From a virus: DNA of 25,295 nt. Below the pieces are notes generated by a model. The model had not been told where the DNA came from and made no database searches. It saw nothing but the letters and a program-made list of their open reading frames with translations. Location of the stretch: positions 1 to 25,295 of IMG/VR virus record IMGVR_UViG_3300026519_000061; one strand, written 5' to 3'. Within the stretch, counting starts at the first letter, position 1, and each line of letters begins with the position of its first letter. This document shows positions 22,809 through 25,295 of the stretch, one piece after another. The translations under genes were made by a program, and so were the position numbers.

Positions 22809-23731
22809 TGGCACTAAATACTGGAATAAGCTATATAGACTGGATGAGATACCACGACAAATCATGGACTTATCTACAACTCCTTAATGGCACAGAAATA
22901 ATAGATATTAAAAACCTTGCAACGCCAAGAATAAAAGAAATATCACGCATATCAAATAGTATAACAGGCACTGGTGTTGGTGGTCTAGACTCGAAAGTTG
23001 AATTGTCGCTCTCTCAGAATTTACACCCTGAATATACTTATTATAATCCTATTGATGGATTGCCTGGCATGAAAGTCGGTATTGTAGCGATAGCTGGTTT
23101 GTTTACGAACATAGATTATAAAGCATATAGTTACGATATTACAATATACGCAGAAACTGGCATAGCTAACTTAGTTGGTGGAATAGACTATACAGTTATT
23201 GAGACAGTTACTAATAGTTACACAAACCACCCAAATAGCGGAAATGTAATGCACTATATTCTATTGTCTAGTGAATTATTAGTGCACAGAATTAGAGTTG
23301 AGATTACATTTTATAGCTTGATCGAACCCGCTGGTGTGTTCAGCGTAAGTCAAACAGATATCGGCAGGTTATGGATTGGAAACTACTTAGAAGCTTGCTT
23401 TGATGCGGATTATAATTTAAGTTATGGTGACGGAATAAACACAAGAAAATCGATGCAGTTTCAATCATCAATGATAGATGAGTCAAAAGTCATCGGCGGA
23501 CACCCGTCCTGGATAGATTTTGCAAAAACGGCATCATCAGGAAAAGAATTGTTATCAATCAATAACGATTCTTACCCAAACGGCAATGATGTAGTAATAG
23601 TGCCAAGAATCGACACAGCAACAGCATTAAGAGATTTGAGCATATATGGCATACTCACAAAACCAATCAAGTTAAGTCACGTTGCCGGGCAATTCTGGGA
23701 TGCTAGTATCGATGTTAAACAGCTAATTTGA
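22808..23731 (+). CDS. Distal tail structural protein, last gene of the late operon
   Basis: A 307-residue protein from ATG 22808, preferred over ATG 22799 because it overlaps the previous stop (TAATG) and has GAGG 9 nt before it. It begins MALNTGISYIDWMRYHDKSW. The stretch DIGRLWIGNYLEACFDADYN, then LSYGDG and IDESKVIGGHP, resembles minor tail proteins of long-tailed phages. No separate receptor-binding or fibre gene follows, so this protein or its neighbour may carry that role. A promiscuous fit to Dit-like proteins is possible. Function is inferred from position. Confidence 0.6.
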   Translation: MALNTGISYIDWMRYHDKSWTYLQLLNGTEIIDIKNLATPRIKEISRISNSITGTGVGGLDSKVELSLSQNLHPEYTYYNPIDGLPGMKVGIVAIAGLFTNIDYKAYSYDITIYAETGIANLVGGIDYTVIETVTNSYTNHPNSGNVMHYILLSSELLVHRIRVEITFYSLIEPAGVFSVSQTDIGRLWIGNYLEACFDADYNLSYGDGINTRKSMQFQSSMIDESKVIGGHPSWIDFAKTASSGKELLSINNDSYPNGNDVVIVPRIDTATALRDLSIYGILTKPIKLSHVAGQFWDASIDVKQLI

Positions 23732-23829
23732 TTCAAAGCCATTAGCAAAATTATTATTATTTGTACAATCTAAAAAACATATAAAATCATTAAACCTCCC
23801 GAAAATCAAAAAAATAACACCCGATTAAA

Positions 23830-23850
23830 TTTAGACAAATATTGTCTAAA
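23830..23850. repeat. Palindrome with TTTAGACAA arms near attP
   Basis: TTTAGACAA and TTGTCTAAA flank a 3-base centre (ATA) with no mismatch, 31 bp before the tRNA-like core. No T run follows, so it is a protein-binding candidate (integrase arm site, excisionase or other dimer) rather than a terminator. Confidence 0.5.
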
Positions 23851-23881
23851 CACATAAGTTATTGATTTATATATATAAAAA

Positions 23882-23930
23882 TGGTGGTTATGGGTGGACT
23901 TGAACCACCGACCCCGGCATTATGAATGCC
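23882..23930 (-). other. Attachment site core: 3' half of tRNA-Met (CAT)
   Basis: On the minus strand this 49-bp segment reads as tRNA from within the anticodon stem to the CCA end. It has loop TTCATAA with anticodon CAT, a T arm with GGTGG/CCACC stem and TTCAAGT loop, acceptor strand CATAACC, then ACCA. The pair at tRNA positions 27/43 (A against G) breaks just where identity should stop. There is no D arm upstream, so it is not a complete tRNA gene. Phages integrating in tRNA genes carry such 3' segments to restore the gene. With tail genes on one side and the integrase on the other, this looks like attP rather than attL or attR. Confidence 0.8.
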
Positions 23931-23964
23931 TGTAACATTCGTTAAAAATCAAAATGTTACAGGC
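23928..23964. repeat. 12-bp inverted repeat overlapping the attachment core
   Basis: GCCTGTAACATT (23928-23939) and its exact complement (23953-23964) flank a 13-bp spacer. The left arm shares its first three bases with the end of the tRNA identity. Placement suggests integrase or directionality-factor binding. A terminator role is unlikely because neither strand shows a T run after the stem. Confidence 0.55.
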
Positions 23965-24051
23965 TGTCAAATTCCCGAAAAAATCAATTGTTGGCTATTC
24001 TTATCAATTACTTAGCGATTTAGTTCCCGAATTAATTAAGACGTTTAATAA

Positions 24052-25098
24052 TCAATCTACCGCCTTATGTTCTTCAATTTTTGTATTGTATCTTTTTTTC
24101 ATTGACTCAGTAAGTCCAGCAATATCCTTATCTTTACTATCCGAAATTCCCTTGCTTTTGAGCAAGTGCAAATTCCAGTAGCCCTTTCCAACTTTCTTTT
24201 TTAGCCTACCCATTGCAGACTTTAAACCATCTGATTTAATTTTCTCACCGTTTTGATTTGTGAAAATGAATTTATCCTCGTTTAGAACTGTAATTTTTGC
24301 TCTTGGTCTTAGTGCCTTAGCTTTATCTATGGCAAGTCGTAAACGTGGCGTTATAGTTATGTAAGTATGTTTTGACCCTTTCGTGCGTCTTATCAATAAT
24401 TTATCGCCTAGGTCGTCTGATTCTCGCAAATTTCGCACCTCTATCGAACGGCATGCACAAAGGTATGCAACTTCAAAAAATGCTTGCAATAATGGACTTG
24501 CTTGGTTCAATTGTTTTGAATATTCTGTATGTGTAACGTAACGGGTGTTTTTTGGTGCTTTAAGTTTTTCAATGTTTAATATTGGGTTGATAGCAATGCT
24601 CAACCCTGATACAAAATTCAACCCCCATGTTATCATTGATGACAAATAAGCCACTTCATAATTTACGGCACTTTCCCCTTTTTTTCCTTTGGCTTTGTAT
24701 TGCTCTAGGCGTTTTTGCATTAACTCCTGCAAAAATGGCTTGGTTAATTTATTCAATGGCATTAATCCAAATTTAATTGTGTTACTTCCTTTTTTAATTT
24801 CATGATCTAAAATTCTTGCAGCAACTATATACCGCGGTTGTGTGTTTACACTTAATTTTTTGAATTTCGGCGATTGTTGAAATTTTTCTGAAAGCCATTG
24901 TAGCGTGTTTTTTTCTGGCTTGTTTTCAATTAATCTTATTATGTTTTGGTAACTTGACCATATTTGGTCTATGCTTTGGCGTGTTGTGCCGACTTGATAA
25001 TTGTATTTCACGCATTTTATTTGTTTTTGAAACCGCACATAATAACCTTTATCTATGTGGCAATTTGGCGGTAGTTGTTTTCTAAATCGAGTGGTCAT
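24052..25098 (-). CDS. Tyrosine-family phage integrase
   Basis: A 348-residue site-specific recombinase. Residues about 60-165 form a core-binding (SAM-like) domain. The catalytic part begins near 185: Arg217 in CACRSIEVRNL, a lysine in the RRTKGSK hairpin (about 240), His311-Leu-Leu-Lys314 in NLHLLKSKGISD, and Tyr337 in MKKRYNTK. The usual HxxR is HxxK, as in a known clade with HDLKAKGISD-type motifs. The second histidine/tryptophan before the tyrosine appears to be Leu329. Its 3' end faces the tRNA-Met attachment core about 120 bp away, so it presumably recombines there. Its ATG overlaps the stop of an upstream frame (ATGA). Confidence 0.92.
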   Translation of the reverse strand: MTTRFRKQLPPNCHIDKGYYVRFQKQIKCVKYNYQVGTTRQSIDQIWSSYQNIIRLIENKPEKNTLQWLSEKFQQSPKFKKLSVNTQPRYIVAARILDHEIKKGSNTIKFGLMPLNKLTKPFLQELMQKRLEQYKAKGKKGESAVNYEVAYLSSMITWGLNFVSGLSIAINPILNIEKLKAPKNTRYVTHTEYSKQLNQASPLLQAFFEVAYLCACRSIEVRNLRESDDLGDKLLIRRTKGSKHTYITITPRLRLAIDKAKALRPRAKITVLNEDKFIFTNQNGEKIKSDGLKSAMGRLKKKVGKGYWNLHLLKSKGISDSKDKDIAGLTESMKKRYNTKIEEHKAVD

Positions 25099-25295
25099 AC
25101 GGAATATTCATCATTTATATTTTGCTTGGATAAGCCCAGCCCTTTGTTTATAGCATCAACTGTGGTAGAAACGCCATTTTTAACGACTAGCCTGAATATT
25201 TCATAGTCCCTAAAAATATTAACAAAAAAATCAAAGACGTTTGAAAACTAAAAAAGTAGATGGGATTTCACAAAAATAGAGGGATTTTGTGCCAT
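25095..25295 (-). pseudogene. Amber-interrupted small ORF translationally coupled to int
   Basis: On the minus strand an ATG at the very end of the window opens a frame (MAQNPSIFVKSHLLF), meets TAG at 25250-25248, and then stays open for 50 codons (FSNVFDFFVNIFRDYEIFRL ... KQNINDEYSV). It ends in a TGA overlapping the integrase ATG. The second part has no ATG, GTG or TTG of its own. If the window closes into a circle, GGAG from base 6-3 would lie just before this ATG, after the repressor gene. It may be a decayed or readthrough small regulator such as an excisionase, or partly noncoding. Confidence 0.35.

Larger units (their letters stand above)
23732..24051. other. 320-bp noncoding attachment region
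   Basis: AT-rich stretch between the tail operon and the 3' end of the integrase gene. It holds the 21-bp palindrome at 23830-23850, a short TATATATA run, the tRNA-Met 3' segment and the GCCTGTAACATT inverted repeat. I see no believable gene in it and no clear intrinsic terminator for either flanking operon. Confidence 0.7.

Noticed and set aside
23882-23964. A complete tRNA-Met gene
   Set aside because: Only the part from the anticodon stem to CCA is present. The sequence upstream on the minus strand shows no D arm or 5' acceptor strand, and the anticodon stem has an A-G mismatch at its base.
23928-23964. Inverted repeat as a terminator for int or the tail operon
   Set aside because: No run of T follows the stem on either strand.
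1-25295. CRISPR array, insertion sequence or defence island
   Set aside because: No regularly spaced repeats with variable spacers, no transposase gene and no recognisable defence genes were found on reading both strands.

Overview
The window looks like a small temperate, tailed, siphovirus-type phage of an AT-rich Gram-negative bacterium. It may be the whole genome in circular or circularly permuted form. Gram-negative is inferred from a paired inner- and outer-membrane spanin cassette with a lipobox. The attachment core is the 3' half of an elongator-type tRNA-Met (CAT anticodon). A low-GC, probably aquatic, gammaproteobacterial host is a guess; no host gene is present to test it.

Layout. 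(1) 40-1232, switch: a LexA/CI-type repressor on the minus strand, divergent from a Cro-like gene and a ribbon-helix-helix gene, with promoters and palindromes between them. (2) 1342-3504, replication: a PrimPol + PriCT + RecA-like helicase fusion, followed by an origin with CGTTTCAAA/CGTTGCAAA-type repeats, a perfect DnaA box and a (TA)12 tract. (3) 3549-4171, late switch: an unknown small gene and a Mor/C-family activator whose 3' end runs into a 46-bp element. (4) 4196-5858, lysis: holin-like protein, lytic transglycosylase, Rz, Rz1 and a membrane coiled-coil protein, all overlapping. (5) 5862-14528, packaging and head in Mu order: TerS, TerL, Mu gp29-like portal, gpF-like head protein with an extra C-terminal domain, gpG-like protein, I protease with nested Z scaffold, decoration protein, capsid, and gp36/gp37-like connectors. 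The 46-bp element recurs just before gene I. (6) 14532-23731, a non-contractile tail: tube protein, tail chaperone with a -1 frameshift fusion, a 1674-residue tape measure and two distal tail proteins. (7) 23732-25295: an attP-like site beside a minus-strand tyrosine integrase, preceded by an amber-interrupted ORF.

How it works together. CI and Cro decide lysogeny, and the integrase uses the tRNA-Met core. In lytic growth the primase-helicase would act at the adjacent origin. The Mor/C-like protein would then fire two near-identical late promoters, one before lysis and one before gene I, which is where Mu has Plys and PI. The element is thus Mu-like in head genes and late control, but it has no MuA/MuB transposase. 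It carries an integrase, a theta-type replication module and a long flexible tail instead.

The best leads are the duplicated 46-bp late promoter, the iteron origin, the nuclease-like C-terminal domain on the head protein, the structured gap at 10301-10397, and the evidence that the sequence closes into a circle of about 25.3 kb.
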